From Afipia sp. GAS231 (GTDB lineage Bacteria > Pseudomonadota > Alphaproteobacteria > Rhizobiales > Xanthobacteraceae): a DNA stretch of 64,000 nucleotides. The stretch is from positions 868,001-932,000 of the forward strand of contig NZ_LT629703.1 in assembly GCF_900103365.1 (NCBI RefSeq). The letters are read 5' to 3'. Both the position numbers and the translations under genes were made by a program. Below are positions 51,627 through 60,964 of this stretch, piece by piece. The notes under the pieces are model-generated. The model was not told the origin of the DNA and made no database searches. It worked only from the letters and a program-made list of their open reading frames with translations. Within the stretch, counting starts at the first letter, position 1; the number at the start of each line of letters is the position of its first letter.

Positions 51627-52331
51627 TCAGCGCAGCCCTCGCACCATGGACAGGAAACGCGCCTGCTCCGCCGGATTGTCGCGGAACATGCCGGTATAGC
51701 GGCTGGTGAACGTCATCGCACCGTGCTTGGCGACGCCGCGCACCGACATGCAGGTATGCTCCGCCTCGATCACGACCGCAACGCCGCGGGGTTTAAGAAT
51801 TTCGTCGACGGCGGCTGCAATCTGCGCCGTGAGATGTTCCTGGGTCTGCAGGCGGCGTGCGAAGATGTCGGTCAGCCGCGCCAGCTTCGACAAGCCCACC
51901 ACCCGTTCGACCGGCGTATAGGCGATATGCGCCCTGCCGTAGAACGGCATCATGTGATGCTCGCACTGCGAGGTGAATTCGATATCGCGGATCAGGACGA
52001 AATCGTCATAGCCCGCGGTCTCGCCAAAGGTGCGGTCGAGCACCTCGGCCGGGCACTGGTGGTAACCCTGATAGAGTTCGTCGAAGGCCTCGACCACGCG
52101 GCGCGGGGTATCCAGCAAACCCTCGCGGGCGGGGTTCTCGCCGATATAGTTCAGCAGCGTGTGCACGGCCGCTTCGGCCTCGGCACGCGACGGGCGCGGC
52201 TGGTCGGCGCGGACGGCGGCGGCCAGGAATTCAGAGGGATCGAGCTCGGCGGGGCGGGGTTCCGGCGCCACGTCAGGCGCCTTGATTTCGGAGCCCTTGC
52301 CGGGGCGGAGGGATTTGATCAGCGCGTCCAT
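51627..52331 (-). CDS. folE: GTP cyclohydrolase I
   Basis: This 234-residue protein shows zinc and active-site motifs: [40 protein letters not shown] and [13 protein letters not shown]. FolE makes dihydroneopterin triphosphate for folate synthesis. The N-terminal 45 residues are a variable extension. folE-hisI is the gene order expected in Bradyrhizobium. Confidence 0.95.
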   Translation of the reverse strand: MDALIKSLRPGKGSEIKAPDVAPEPRPAELDPSEFLAAAVRADQPRPSRAEAEAAVHTLLNYIGENPAREGLLDTPRRVVEAFDELYQGYHQCPAEVLDRTFGETAGYDDFVLIRDIEFTSQCEHHMMPFYGRAHIAYTPVERVVGLSKLARLTDIFARRLQTQEHLTAQIAAAVDEILKPRGVAVVIEAEHTCMSVRGVAKHGAMTFTSRYTGMFRDNPAEQARFLSMVRGLR

Positions 52332-52575
52332 GTCTTCTCCGTTCGACCGGTCCTTGGGACCGGAGTGTCACCGGGCAGACGGGGCGGTTTGGCCGCCGGG
52401 CGCCTGAGTCCCATCATATTATACGATGGCAGCCGAATTTGTTGCCGTTTCGGGTGCCGCCTGCGAAACGGCCGGGCTGTTTTTCCGTCGTTCCTGTCCA
52501 TATATAGGACGGTGAAACCCTGTCGCCAAGGGACATACAAGGGCACTTACGCAGGCCCGCCCGGGACCCCGATCT

Positions 52576-53025
52576 ATGCTGAACGACATCTACAACAAGC
52601 GGATCATCGAACTGGCGGGCAATATCCCCCGCCTCGGCCGCCTCCCCGATCCCGACGCCAGCGCCACCGCCCATTCCAAGCTGTGCGGCTCGACCGTCAA
52701 GATCGACCTCAAGATGGACGGGCCCGTGGTCACCGATTTCGCCCATGACGTAAAGGCCTGCGCACTCGGCCAGGCCTCCTCCTCGATCATGGCAAGCCAC
52801 GTCGTCGGCTCGACCGCCGGTGAGCTGCGCGAATTGCGCGAGACCGTGCGCAAGATGCTGAAGGAGAACGGCAGCCCGCCGCAAGGCAAATGGGCCGATA
52901 TCGGCCTGCTCGAACCGGTGCGCGACTACAAGGCCCGCCATGCCTCGACCATGCTGACCTTCGACGCCGTGGTCGACGCCATCGGCCAGATCGAAGCCAA
53001 GGCCAGCCAGCCGGCCTTGGCGTAA
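52576..53025 (+). CDS. IscU/NifU-N-like iron-sulfur scaffold protein
   Basis: This 149-residue protein has two of the usual three cluster ligands: Cys in HSKLCGSTVKID and in DVKACALGQASSSIMA. The third position reads ARHASTMLTF, where true IscU proteins have Cys. This variant is typical of a conserved alphaproteobacterial family. It may bind a cluster with another ligand or act in transfer. Divergent from folE. Confidence 0.8.
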   Translation: MLNDIYNKRIIELAGNIPRLGRLPDPDASATAHSKLCGSTVKIDLKMDGPVVTDFAHDVKACALGQASSSIMASHVVGSTAGELRELRETVRKMLKENGSPPQGKWADIGLLEPVRDYKARHASTMLTFDAVVDAIGQIEAKASQPALA

Positions 53026-53028
53026 GTC

Positions 53029-53180
53029 GTCATGCCCGCCAACGGGTCTCGCCTTCGGCGAGCCCGATGACAGGCTCCGGCGGGCATCCAGTACGCCGTG
53101 AATTCTCGATTGATCTCAAAAGCCGCGACGTACTGGATCATCCGCCCCAGTGCGCAATTGCGCACAAGGCGGATGATGAC
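53029..53180. repeat. Dispersed repeat, GTCATGCCCGCC ... GCGGGCATCCAGTACGC type
   Basis: Two nested inverted parts are visible: ATGCCCGCC/GGCGGGCAT and CATCCAGTACGCCG / GCGACGTACTGGATCATCC, then TCCGCC...GGCGGATGA. It matches a widespread Bradyrhizobium intergenic repeat. Confidence 0.75.
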
Positions 53181-53200
53181 ACCGTTTGTGCAGTTTGACT

Positions 53201-54133
53201 TTACTTCCCGGCCTGGCCCGGCCCGGTCGCCGCACCGCCGGTCGGAACCACCGCCTCGGCGGTCTTGGTTGATTTCACGACCTGCGGCGGCGCATCGCCT
53301 TCGACCGCGGAACTGACGAAGCGGTCCTGGGTCGGCTTGGCCTTCACCTCAGTGGGTTTCAATTCGGCCACCGGGATCGACGAGCTGTCATGTGGCAGCA
53401 CATCGGCAACCGCGTCAGTGGTGACGAGATGGGTCAGCCGCAACTCGGTCGCCGACAATTCGTGCAGGTCTTCCCAAGGTGGCACGCTGAGTGCGAGCGA
53501 CAACAAATCGCCGGCGCCGCCCATGTCAAACGTGTATTTGGCGAGACGGCCGATGTCCCGTTCCACGATCATCAGATCCTGCGCGTTATAGCTTGCCGCC
53601 TTGGCATCGTCGGCGCGATCGCCCATCCAGATCTGGTGGACGCGGACGTGGGCCTCTTCCGGCACGTAACGGGCCTTGCCCGAGAGCAGCAGGAACACGC
53701 ACATCGACTCGCACCAGGCGTGCGGCACGATGCGGGCGCGTTCGCCCTGCGCGGTCTGGGTCCGCACCGTGACGCCGACCGTCGTCATCGCGCCGAGACT
53801 GCGGAAACGCCGTCCGAGCGCGATGGAATCGTTGACCGAACCGCCGCTGGAATCCAGCACGATGGTGGCGCCGTCGAGTTGGCGGTCACGCGCGAATTCG
53901 TCGAATTCCTTGGGACTGTCAGAGGTGACGATGCCGACGGCGGAGATCCAACCCTTGCAGTCGGGCTGACACGCGGCCCAGCTGAAGTGCATCGGCAATT
54001 TACGTTCTTCAAGGGTCGTGCCGGCCAGCGCCGAATTGCCCAGCGTCGTGATCACGCCCGGCAATCCGAGACAGATGGCGGTGGCGCCGAGAAGCGCCCA
54101 GCCGCGAATTTTTTGCGACCTGACAAACCTCAA
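53201..54133 (-). CDS. Exported ClpP-like (COG3904-type) protein
   Basis: The TTG at 54133 with AAGGA 6 nt upstream gives about 310 residues. After a signal/anchor helix, the core has LDSSGGSVNDSIALGRRF (Ser-Gly-Gly region as in ClpP/SppA-like folds) and HAWCESMCVFLLLSGKARYV with C-x-S-x-C. The tail is Pro/Thr-rich. The serine placement suggests a peptidase-like fold; activity is unproven. Two relatives lie in this window (13840, 60965). An in-frame TTG at 54151 is possible. Confidence 0.75.
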   Translation of the reverse strand: MRFVRSQKIRGWALLGATAICLGLPGVITTLGNSALAGTTLEERKLPMHFSWAACQPDCKGWISAVGIVTSDSPKEFDEFARDRQLDGATIVLDSSGGSVNDSIALGRRFRSLGAMTTVGVTVRTQTAQGERARIVPHAWCESMCVFLLLSGKARYVPEEAHVRVHQIWMGDRADDAKAASYNAQDLMIVERDIGRLAKYTFDMGGAGDLLSLALSVPPWEDLHELSATELRLTHLVTTDAVADVLPHDSSSIPVAELKPTEVKAKPTQDRFVSSAVEGDAPPQVVKSTKTAEAVVPTGGAATGPGQAGK

Positions 54134-54370
54134 TTTGGTTCCTTCCCCCAAGCCCGATAAACGAGCGGTGGCAATGGCCCCCGATTAACGCTTCTTGATT
54201 CTGTCATCGAAGCGTTATCAAAACGGTAACCGTGCTGACGTGTAGCGTCCATAAGACCTTTGCTGCAGCGCCGCTCGCGCGGTGCGATAATTGCAAACTG
54301 TGGCGTAAATATCTGCGCGGACTTGGTTCCCTGCTTGGGAACCACCGGAAAACTACGTACATAGTTCAAC

Positions 54371-54721
54371 ATGTCGCCAGCAGATCACCCTTCGTCACCT
54401 CACAAACTATGCACGGAATGTGCCAGCACCGTGCAGCGCCTGCCGCGCAACGCCGGCCGCGCGCTGATCTGGGTTTACAGACATACGCTGTCGCCGCTGG
54501 TCGGTTACAACTGCCGGCACCTGCCGACATGTTCAGTCTATGGCGACGAGGCGATCGAACGTTTCGGACTATGGGGCGGCGGCTGGATGACGCTGGCGCG
54601 GATATTGCGCTGCCAGCCCTGGGGAACTTCCGGGATCGATAACGTACCGCAGACGAGACCGCCGAACGCACGGTGGTATGCGCCATGGCGCTACGGACGC
54701 TGGCGCGGCGTCAACGCCTGA
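54371..54721 (+). CDS. yidD: Membrane protein insertion efficiency factor YidD
   Basis: This 116-residue protein shows the YidD signature: LIWVYRHTLSPLVG, CRHLPTCSVYGDEAIERFG and ARILRCQPWG. YidD assists YidC-dependent membrane insertion. It is not next to rnpA/rpmH here, as is usual in Bradyrhizobium. Confidence 0.95.
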   Translation: MSPADHPSSPHKLCTECASTVQRLPRNAGRALIWVYRHTLSPLVGYNCRHLPTCSVYGDEAIERFGLWGGGWMTLARILRCQPWGTSGIDNVPQTRPPNARWYAPWRYGRWRGVNA

Positions 54722-54802
54722 TGCATTCGCATTGCTGACCCGCGTGGAACTTTGGTTCCCGTCGCACATTGTTTTGATGCTCCCGCAGGGAGGAAGCAAA
54801 CA

Positions 54803-54967
54803 ATGCGCTGGAAAATCAGCCACAGCCATGACCCCCGGCAGATCGACTTGCTGGCGATCCTTGTGTTGATCGTCGTGATCGTAGCCGCCTGGCGTTACTT
54901 CGGCGACAGACCCGAGCCACAGAATCCGACAGCCTTCATCGTGCCCAGCCAAAGCGTGCGATGGTAA
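54803..54967 (+). CDS. Small single-helix membrane protein, 54 residues
   Basis: GGAGGAAG lies 6 nt before the ATG. The product MRWKISHSHDPRQIDLLAIL continues into one hydrophobic helix (VLIVVIVAAWRYFG) and a polar tail. It converges with the gene at 55000-56223. Function unknown. Confidence 0.65.
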   Translation: MRWKISHSHDPRQIDLLAILVLIVVIVAAWRYFGDRPEPQNPTAFIVPSQSVRW

Positions 54968-54999
54968 TTGCAGGCGCGATGGCAATCGAAGCGACGCGA

Positions 55000-56223
55000 T
55001 CAGCGGCCGAACCAGAAGAAACCGTTTCTGGGCTGCGGCCCGACCGGCGCAGGCGGTCGCGGTTTCCGCGGGCGTGGCGGCGGTGATGGCGGCTCTGTCG
55101 ACGAGGTCGCCGCGGGACTCGTGGTGCCGTCATCCGGTAGCCTGACCGACAGCAGCACATTCGATTCATGCGTCCGCCAGCGATAGCCGATGCCGAAATC
55201 GATGGGCTGCGCCCGCCGGAACAGTTCGGCGTAGGATTCCTGATAACGCCCCGGGAATTCGCTGATCGGTCCGGCGTAACGGCCGAACGGGAAGAACCGC
55301 CATTTCTTCGCGCTGTAATAAGTGAGCGGAATTCCGGAGTCGTCCTGGATGATGGTGGTGCTGTTGGCGAGCAGGAAATCGCGCGTCGTGGTGAAATTGC
55401 CGGAGTGCAGCAGATAGGACGCGCTCTTGATCAGGCTGTTGCCGGGCGCCAGCGTGGCGCAGAACTTCAGGAAGCCGCTCGCCCTGACGCCGGAATTGGA
55501 AAGGTCGGTCGAGAAATAATACAGAGTCTTTTCGGCTCCATCGGCGCCTGCAAACATGATGCGCGTCCCGCGCACCGCACTGGCCGGACCTTCGCCAACC
55601 GGATGAACCACGCCCTGATCGTCGATCGTCACCGGCGTGACCGACTTGAGCGTCTTGCCCGAGCGCGCCAGAAACACATAGAGCACCGGCAAGGTGCCGC
55701 TGATCTGGCCGGCATGCAGATCGACCTTCATCTGCTTGGTGATGAAGAAGCTGAAGCTCAGGATCGAACCCATCGAGTGTTCGACGTTGTAGAGCGCCGC
55801 ACCGATGCCGCCGCGCGGCAATTTCGTCAGATCCGGCACCGAGCCCGGCGGTTCCAGCGCGGCCAGCACGTAGGTCGTCGCCTTGGGATAGAAGGCGTTG
55901 GCATAGAGAAAATCCGGTCCCGAGAACATGTAAAACATGGTCGGCCGCGGCGCCGCCAGGTTGGTGTCCGACCAGGCGCGAATTCTTGATATCTGGCGCT
56001 GCTCGAGCTGAGCGAAGGCTGAATCGAAGAATTTTGCGTGCCGCTGCCAGCTGGGGTCCTTGGTGAGCGGCATCAGCGGCGAGTCGGCCGACGGCATCAT
56101 TCCGGCGAGAAATTTCGCGGTGTCGTCGATGCTTGCCGCGTCGGCGGCACGGCCGGAAGATACGGCCGCGAACAGGAACGCAGCGACCAGGGTTACAACT
56201 CGCACAGATTGCATCATGCTCAT
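55000..56223 (-). CDS. Exported protein with proline-rich tail, coupled to APC permease
   Basis: The ATG at 56223 overlaps the permease stop (ATGA), giving 407 residues. A signal peptide (VRVVTLVAAFLFAAVSSGRA) precedes a globular domain with FLYANAFYPKATTYVLAALE, ALYNVEHSMGSILSFSFFIT and TLYYFSTDLSNSG. The C-terminal 45 residues are Pro/Arg-rich. I do not recognise the family. Tight coupling suggests it acts with the transporter. The frame continues upstream through the permease in another reading. Confidence 0.7.
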   Translation of the reverse strand: MSMMQSVRVVTLVAAFLFAAVSSGRAADAASIDDTAKFLAGMMPSADSPLMPLTKDPSWQRHAKFFDSAFAQLEQRQISRIRAWSDTNLAAPRPTMFYMFSGPDFLYANAFYPKATTYVLAALEPPGSVPDLTKLPRGGIGAALYNVEHSMGSILSFSFFITKQMKVDLHAGQISGTLPVLYVFLARSGKTLKSVTPVTIDDQGVVHPVGEGPASAVRGTRIMFAGADGAEKTLYYFSTDLSNSGVRASGFLKFCATLAPGNSLIKSASYLLHSGNFTTTRDFLLANSTTIIQDDSGIPLTYYSAKKWRFFPFGRYAGPISEFPGRYQESYAELFRRAQPIDFGIGYRWRTHESNVLLSVRLPDDGTTSPAATSSTEPPSPPPRPRKPRPPAPVGPQPRNGFFWFGR

Positions 56224-57590
56224 TCGCGACCCGGCACCGATGTCGCGGGCTCGCCTGCCCGCCGGCGGAAAACGGCGTAAATCAAAAGTGCTGAAAGCAT
56301 GATCAAAATACCAAAGGCCGACTGCAATGGGCGCTGGGTCAAAAGATAGTACATCATGAAACCGGTCACGAGCAGGAAAACCGCTGGCGTCACCGGGTAT
56401 CCCCAGGCGCGATAGGGCCGCGGCAGGTTCGGCTGCGTGATGCGCAGCTTGATGACGCCGAGCACGGTGAAGAACGAACAGAACAGCAGCGCAAACTGGA
56501 TGAAGTCGAGCACGGCCTCGAAGCTGCGCGTAAACAGCATCAGCGTCGCGACGACAAGTTGAAACAGGATCGCGTAGGCCGGTGCGCCACCGGTCGACCT
56601 GACGGAAAACACCCGCAATATCGGAATGTCCTCGCCCATCGTCATCATCACGCGCGGTCCGATCCACATCATCGCGCTGATCGAGGAAATCAGCCCCAGG
56701 CAAATCATCGCGCCGACGATGCGGCCACCGAACGCGCCGAAAATGTGACTGCCTGAAATCCGGGCAACATCGAGTTGCCCCGCCAGTTCGCCGATCGGCG
56801 CGGTGTGCAGAAACACGGCATTGAGTGCGACATACAGCACCAGCACGATCAACGTCCCCGTCAGCATCGCGCGCGGCACGTTGCGCTCCGGCTGGTGCAC
56901 CTCACCGATGATGTAGGTCGCGGCGTTCCAGCCGGAGAACGAATACATCACGAACACCAGGCTGATCGCGAACGGCGCGCTGGCGATATAGCTGAAGTCG
57001 GAAGCGGACGGCGCGAAGCTGACCGGCTGCGGCGTGCCGATCACGAATCCGCAGACCAGGAAGGCCACGATCAGCAACACCTTGAGGATGGTCGCGATCA
57101 ACTGAAAGGTCGAGGAGTGGCGGACGCCGGTCAGTTGCACCAGCGACACCAGCCAGACCACGCCAACAGCAAGCAACAGCGGCGGCGCGTTGGGGAAGAC
57201 CGATTTGCCGTATTCGCCGAACGCCATCGCGGCCAGCGCCACCGGCGCCGCGAAGCCGACAGTGGCCGACACCCAACCGGCCAGAAAACCGAAGGCCGGG
57301 TGATAGGCCCGGCCGAGAAAGTTGTACTCGCCGCTCGAGCGCGGAAACATCGCGCCGAGCTCCGAGTAGGAAAATACCCCGCACAGGGCGACCACGCCGC
57401 CGACGGTCCACAGCAACAGGATCGAAAAGCCGGACGGGATGTCCTTGACCTGGAATCCGAGGCTGGTGAAGACGCCGACGCCGATCATGTCGGCGACGAC
57501 AATCGCGATCGCTACCAGGACCGAAACGGTCGAGCCGCTGCCGGGGAGCGGTCCGGTCAAAGCCGCGCTTCCCGTATCTGATGCCGCCAT
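56220..57590 (-). CDS. APC-family amino acid permease
   Basis: The protein has about 456 residues and about 12 helices. The first helix carries GVGVFTSLGFQVKDIPSG (TM1 motif of APC transporters); TM3/TM6 segments include FSGWNAATYIIGEVHQPERN. It resembles LAT-like exchangers with unknown substrate. The start is uncertain between 57590 and upstream codons to 57659. Downstream it overlaps an exported protein gene by ATGA. Confidence 0.85.
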   Translation of the reverse strand: MAASDTGSAALTGPLPGSGSTVSVLVAIAIVVADMIGVGVFTSLGFQVKDIPSGFSILLLWTVGGVVALCGVFSYSELGAMFPRSSGEYNFLGRAYHPAFGFLAGWVSATVGFAAPVALAAMAFGEYGKSVFPNAPPLLLAVGVVWLVSLVQLTGVRHSSTFQLIATILKVLLIVAFLVCGFVIGTPQPVSFAPSASDFSYIASAPFAISLVFVMYSFSGWNAATYIIGEVHQPERNVPRAMLTGTLIVLVLYVALNAVFLHTAPIGELAGQLDVARISGSHIFGAFGGRIVGAMICLGLISSISAMMWIGPRVMMTMGEDIPILRVFSVRSTGGAPAYAILFQLVVATLMLFTRSFEAVLDFIQFALLFCSFFTVLGVIKLRITQPNLPRPYRAWGYPVTPAVFLLVTGFMMYYLLTQRPLQSAFGILIMLSALLIYAVFRRRAGEPATSVPGRE

Positions 57591-57911
57591 ATCGGACCGT
57601 ACCTTCAGTGCCGCACGCCTGAATGCCTTCATGGTGCAGGCTGCAGCCGCCCAATTCAAGCAGCGTTAACAATGATTTAAATCGAAGTCAGATTCGGTGT
57701 CTAAATACCTTTCGCCAAATTGTCGCCATGGCCGGCGCGGTGCGACTTTGCGAAAGGCGCGTGGCAGGCCCACAATCGCGACACGATTTCATGGTCTCCT
57801 TATGGCTTCCGGATGTGGGGAGTTTTTCCGGAAGCTTAACGTCGCCTAAACACGTACGAGGATACGCCGTTAACGGTTGATCTCTTGGGTAGTTCTTGGG
57901 GCAAGGGGTGG
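57591..57911. other. Intergenic region between divergent permease and lipoprotein genes
   Basis: It is AT-rich near 57665-57715. An inverted pair CTTCCGGA...TCCGGAAG lies around 57806-57836. The promoters of both genes should be here, but no box pair is convincing. Confidence 0.35.
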
Positions 57912-59219
57912 ATGGTCGGAGCTAATCCGAAATTCCAGATTGCTGATCGTGCCTACCCGGCAGCTTTGCCGGGCACACGTCGTCATGCCCTGCCCGTACA
58001 CCATGTCTTACCCGTTCGGCGGCACTGGCTTGCGATGGCTGCGTTGTTTGTGCCGCTGTCGTTCGTTCTGGTTCAATGCGGCAAGGCACCAAGCGCCGGC
58101 ATGCTGGCGGCGAACTCGCAGGGCGCCGGCGACAGCTTCGATGAACGCTTCCCCAAGCCGCAATTCAACGACCGCTTCCCCACCGCGAACGAAAGCCTGA
58201 CCCAGATTCAGAAGCAGGTCGCGCTCGCACCGCCCCAGCAGCGCACGGTTCGCACCGAGCCGATCCGGGTGGCATCGCTGAACCCGACCTTGACCCTTCC
58301 CAAGCCGACCGAGCGCGAAGAATTGACCACGCTGGTCAGCATGAAATCGTCCGCCTTCCCCTATTTCGGCAACAATCCGCGCTCTGACGCCCCGTTCCTC
58401 AATATCTCGAACGGCGAACGCAAGGGCCACCGCAGCTACGGTGGCCGGGTCTACTGGCAAAATGAGACCTACAACGACAACCGCGTGCTGGTACATGTCC
58501 CCGAGACGTTCGATGCCCGCAAGCCCGGCGTGATCGTGGTGTTCTTCCACGGCAACGGCGCGACGCTGGAGCGCGACGTTCGCGACCGGCAACTGGTTCC
58601 GCAGCAGATCTCGGATTCGGGCGTCAACGCCGTGTTGCTGGCGCCGCAGCTCGCGGTCGACGCCGCCGATTCCAGCGCCGGAAAATTCTGGGAGCCCGGC
58701 GGCTTCAAGCGCTTCATCGATGAGTCGGCCAGCCACCTCGCCCGTCTCTACGGCGATCCGAAGTCGGCGCAGACCTTCGCCAACATGCCGATCGTGATCA
58801 TCGGCTACAGCGGCGGTTTCCTGCCGACCGCGTGGAGCCTTGAGGTCGGTGGCGTCTCCAACCGCGTCCGCGGCGTGTTCCTGCTCGACGCCGTTTACGG
58901 CGAACTGGACAAGTTCGCATCGTGGATCGAGAAAAACCGTTCCGGCTTCTTCGTCAGTTCCTACACCCGCTACACCAAGCCGCGCGACCGGGAGCTGATG
59001 GAGATGCTCCGCGGCAAGGGCATTACCGTCACCGAGAACATGGATGGACCGCTACGGCCCGGCAGCGTTGTGTTCGTGCAGACGCGCGACGGCGTCAGGC
59101 ATCGTGATTACGTGACGCAAGCCTGGACGGAACATCCCGTCAAGGAAGTTCTGGCGAAGATGGCCGAACAGCCGGCGTTCACCAGAATGGCCAGCGCGCC
59201 GTCGCCTGCGAACCGGTAA
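57912..59219 (+). CDS. Alpha/beta-hydrolase-fold lipoprotein
   Basis: The start at 57912 is one of several possibilities (57885, 58035). A helix with lipobox LVQCG (Cys near residue 56 of this version) indicates a lipoprotein. A linker of about 60 residues leads to a hydrolase domain: VVFFHGNGATLERDV near the oxyanion hole and nucleophile elbow IIGYSGGFLP. A late acidic/His site is less clear. Substrate unknown. Confidence 0.75.
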   Translation: MVGANPKFQIADRAYPAALPGTRRHALPVHHVLPVRRHWLAMAALFVPLSFVLVQCGKAPSAGMLAANSQGAGDSFDERFPKPQFNDRFPTANESLTQIQKQVALAPPQQRTVRTEPIRVASLNPTLTLPKPTEREELTTLVSMKSSAFPYFGNNPRSDAPFLNISNGERKGHRSYGGRVYWQNETYNDNRVLVHVPETFDARKPGVIVVFFHGNGATLERDVRDRQLVPQQISDSGVNAVLLAPQLAVDAADSSAGKFWEPGGFKRFIDESASHLARLYGDPKSAQTFANMPIVIIGYSGGFLPTAWSLEVGGVSNRVRGVFLLDAVYGELDKFASWIEKNRSGFFVSSYTRYTKPRDRELMEMLRGKGITVTENMDGPLRPGSVVFVQTRDGVRHRDYVTQAWTEHPVKEVLAKMAEQPAFTRMASAPSPANR

Positions 59220-59378
59220 CCGGCGCCGCGCTGTCCTAACTCCCCCTACCCACGGTTTCGCGCGAAAAAGCTTCGCATAAAGATGTGATGTTGATGGTCG
59301 CGTGATTTGCGTCACGCCGCATTGTTCGGCGAACGCACGCGCCATAGGGTACGGCCATCAGGGGATGCAATTTCGGGG

Positions 59379-59711
59379 ATGGGATTGCAGGAAGGCTTAT
59401 ACAAGGTTGAATTTCATACTGTTCATGGAACCGGCACCGGCGTGATTTACGCCATCAACGGCAAGCCCCGCGGCGGCAATTCGGCTTTCGCCTTTATCGG
59501 AAGCTATGCCGACAAGCCCGACGGCCTTCAAGCCAGGGTGACGACGCAACGCCACAATGCCGATCCGGCGTTCAAGCCGCTGTTCGGAACCGACATGATC
59601 ACGCTGACGCTGAAGGGGGCGGAGGATGGCAGCATGGTGGACTTCGAAGGCGCTGCGCTGCAATTGCCCGGCGTTCGTTTCCGGGCGATCCTGACGCGGA
59701 TATCGGACTAA
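59379..59711 (+). CDS. GrlR-like regulatory protein
   Basis: The ATG at 59379 with CGGGG upstream gives 110 residues. The protein starts MGLQEGLYKVEFHTVHGTGT and has GVIYAINGKPRGGNSAFAFIG, matching the GrlR fold (an eight-stranded beta barrel) first known as negative regulator of type III secretion in E. coli. Rhizobial members occur without type III genes, as here, so the role is unknown. Confidence 0.75.
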   Translation: MGLQEGLYKVEFHTVHGTGTGVIYAINGKPRGGNSAFAFIGSYADKPDGLQARVTTQRHNADPAFKPLFGTDMITLTLKGAEDGSMVDFEGAALQLPGVRFRAILTRISD

Positions 59712-59736
59712 CTCCGATAACGGTTTTCGGGAAAGG

Positions 59737-60900
59737 TCACACCCGACCAATCGTTTCCTTCGGTTTGGTCAGGAACACCATCACCAGCGCCAGCACGACA
59801 AAGGCCGCCGCGACGTAGCCTGCCGCGTGCAGGAGGTCGTGCGCGTACAGAAAACCGCCGATCGCGGATCCGACGGCCTGGCCGACATAGAGCACCGACG
59901 TGTTGAGCGACACCGAGGCGGACGCAAGCTGTGGTGCCGCGCCGACCAGCCGCACCTGCTGCATCGAATTGGTCGAAGCAAAGCCCAGCCCCCAGATCGA
60001 AACCGCCGCCACCATCAACGGATAGATGCCGGCGCTAAGCGCCCACCCGGCGACACCGGCCAGCAGCAACACCGTGAACAATACCGATGTCTTCCAGGCG
60101 CCCCAGGAATCGACGATCCGGGTAGCGATCGCAATGCCGATGAAGCCGCACATGCCGTAGCCTGCGAACGCCAGGCTGATCGCGTCGGGTCCGGCACCGG
60201 TCAACTTAGCCAGCAGCGGCCCCATGAAGGTGAACACCACGAACTGCCCGGACATCTGCAACGTCGTGATCGAAAGCAACGATATGATCGTCCGGTTGCG
60301 GCCGACATCGGTCCATGTCTTGAGATCGACCGGCGACCCCATCAGTCCGCCCGGCAGGCGCCATGCCAGCAGCAGGAAGCTCAGGCAGCCGAGCACGCCA
60401 ATGCCGCCATAGGTCGTGCGCCAGCCGTAACGGCTGGCGACGAACGTAATCAACGGCAGACCGATCGCCGCCGCGAGCGACCAGCCGAGAAAGATATAAG
60501 CGATGGTAGAGCCGCGCTTCTGCACCGGCACGATCAGGGCTGCGGTTCCCGCCGCCTGCGGCGTGTAGAGGGCGCCGACCGCCAGCATGATCAGGCGAAG
60601 CACCAGCAGGCTGCCATAGTCAGGCGCGAAAGCGGAGGCCGCATTGGTGAGCGCGAGCACCAGCAGCGTCACCGTGAGCAAGGTGCGGCGCTCGATCCTC
60701 GAGGTCAGCCATGCGGAGACCGGCGAGCCGATGCACAGCACCACCGCGCCAAAGGTAATCAGCAATCCGGCGGTCGTGACGCTGACGCCGAGACCGTCTG
60801 ACAACTCCCTGAGCATGCCGGCCGGCGCCAGTACCGAGCAGCCGGTGACGATGTTGCCGAGCATCAATGCAGTGGGAGCGAAGCGTTTCACCGCGTGCAT
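59737..60900 (-). CDS. MFS efflux transporter
   Basis: This 387-residue protein has 12 helices. The motif SPVSAWLTSRIERRTLL is the loop 2-3 signature of DHA1-type major facilitator proteins. The sequence resembles arabinose-efflux-like (AraJ/YdhP) transporters. There is no regulator next to it. Substrate unknown. Confidence 0.9.
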   Translation of the reverse strand: MHAVKRFAPTALMLGNIVTGCSVLAPAGMLRELSDGLGVSVTTAGLLITFGAVVLCIGSPVSAWLTSRIERRTLLTVTLLVLALTNAASAFAPDYGSLLVLRLIMLAVGALYTPQAAGTAALIVPVQKRGSTIAYIFLGWSLAAAIGLPLITFVASRYGWRTTYGGIGVLGCLSFLLLAWRLPGGLMGSPVDLKTWTDVGRNRTIISLLSITTLQMSGQFVVFTFMGPLLAKLTGAGPDAISLAFAGYGMCGFIGIAIATRIVDSWGAWKTSVLFTVLLLAGVAGWALSAGIYPLMVAAVSIWGLGFASTNSMQQVRLVGAAPQLASASVSLNTSVLYVGQAVGSAIGGFLYAHDLLHAAGYVAAAFVVLALVMVFLTKPKETIGRV

Positions 60901-60964
60901 ATATCATCTGGCAACTTTAATGCAACTGCATCCACCTCAATCTAGGCCGACGCGCGCGATGCCA

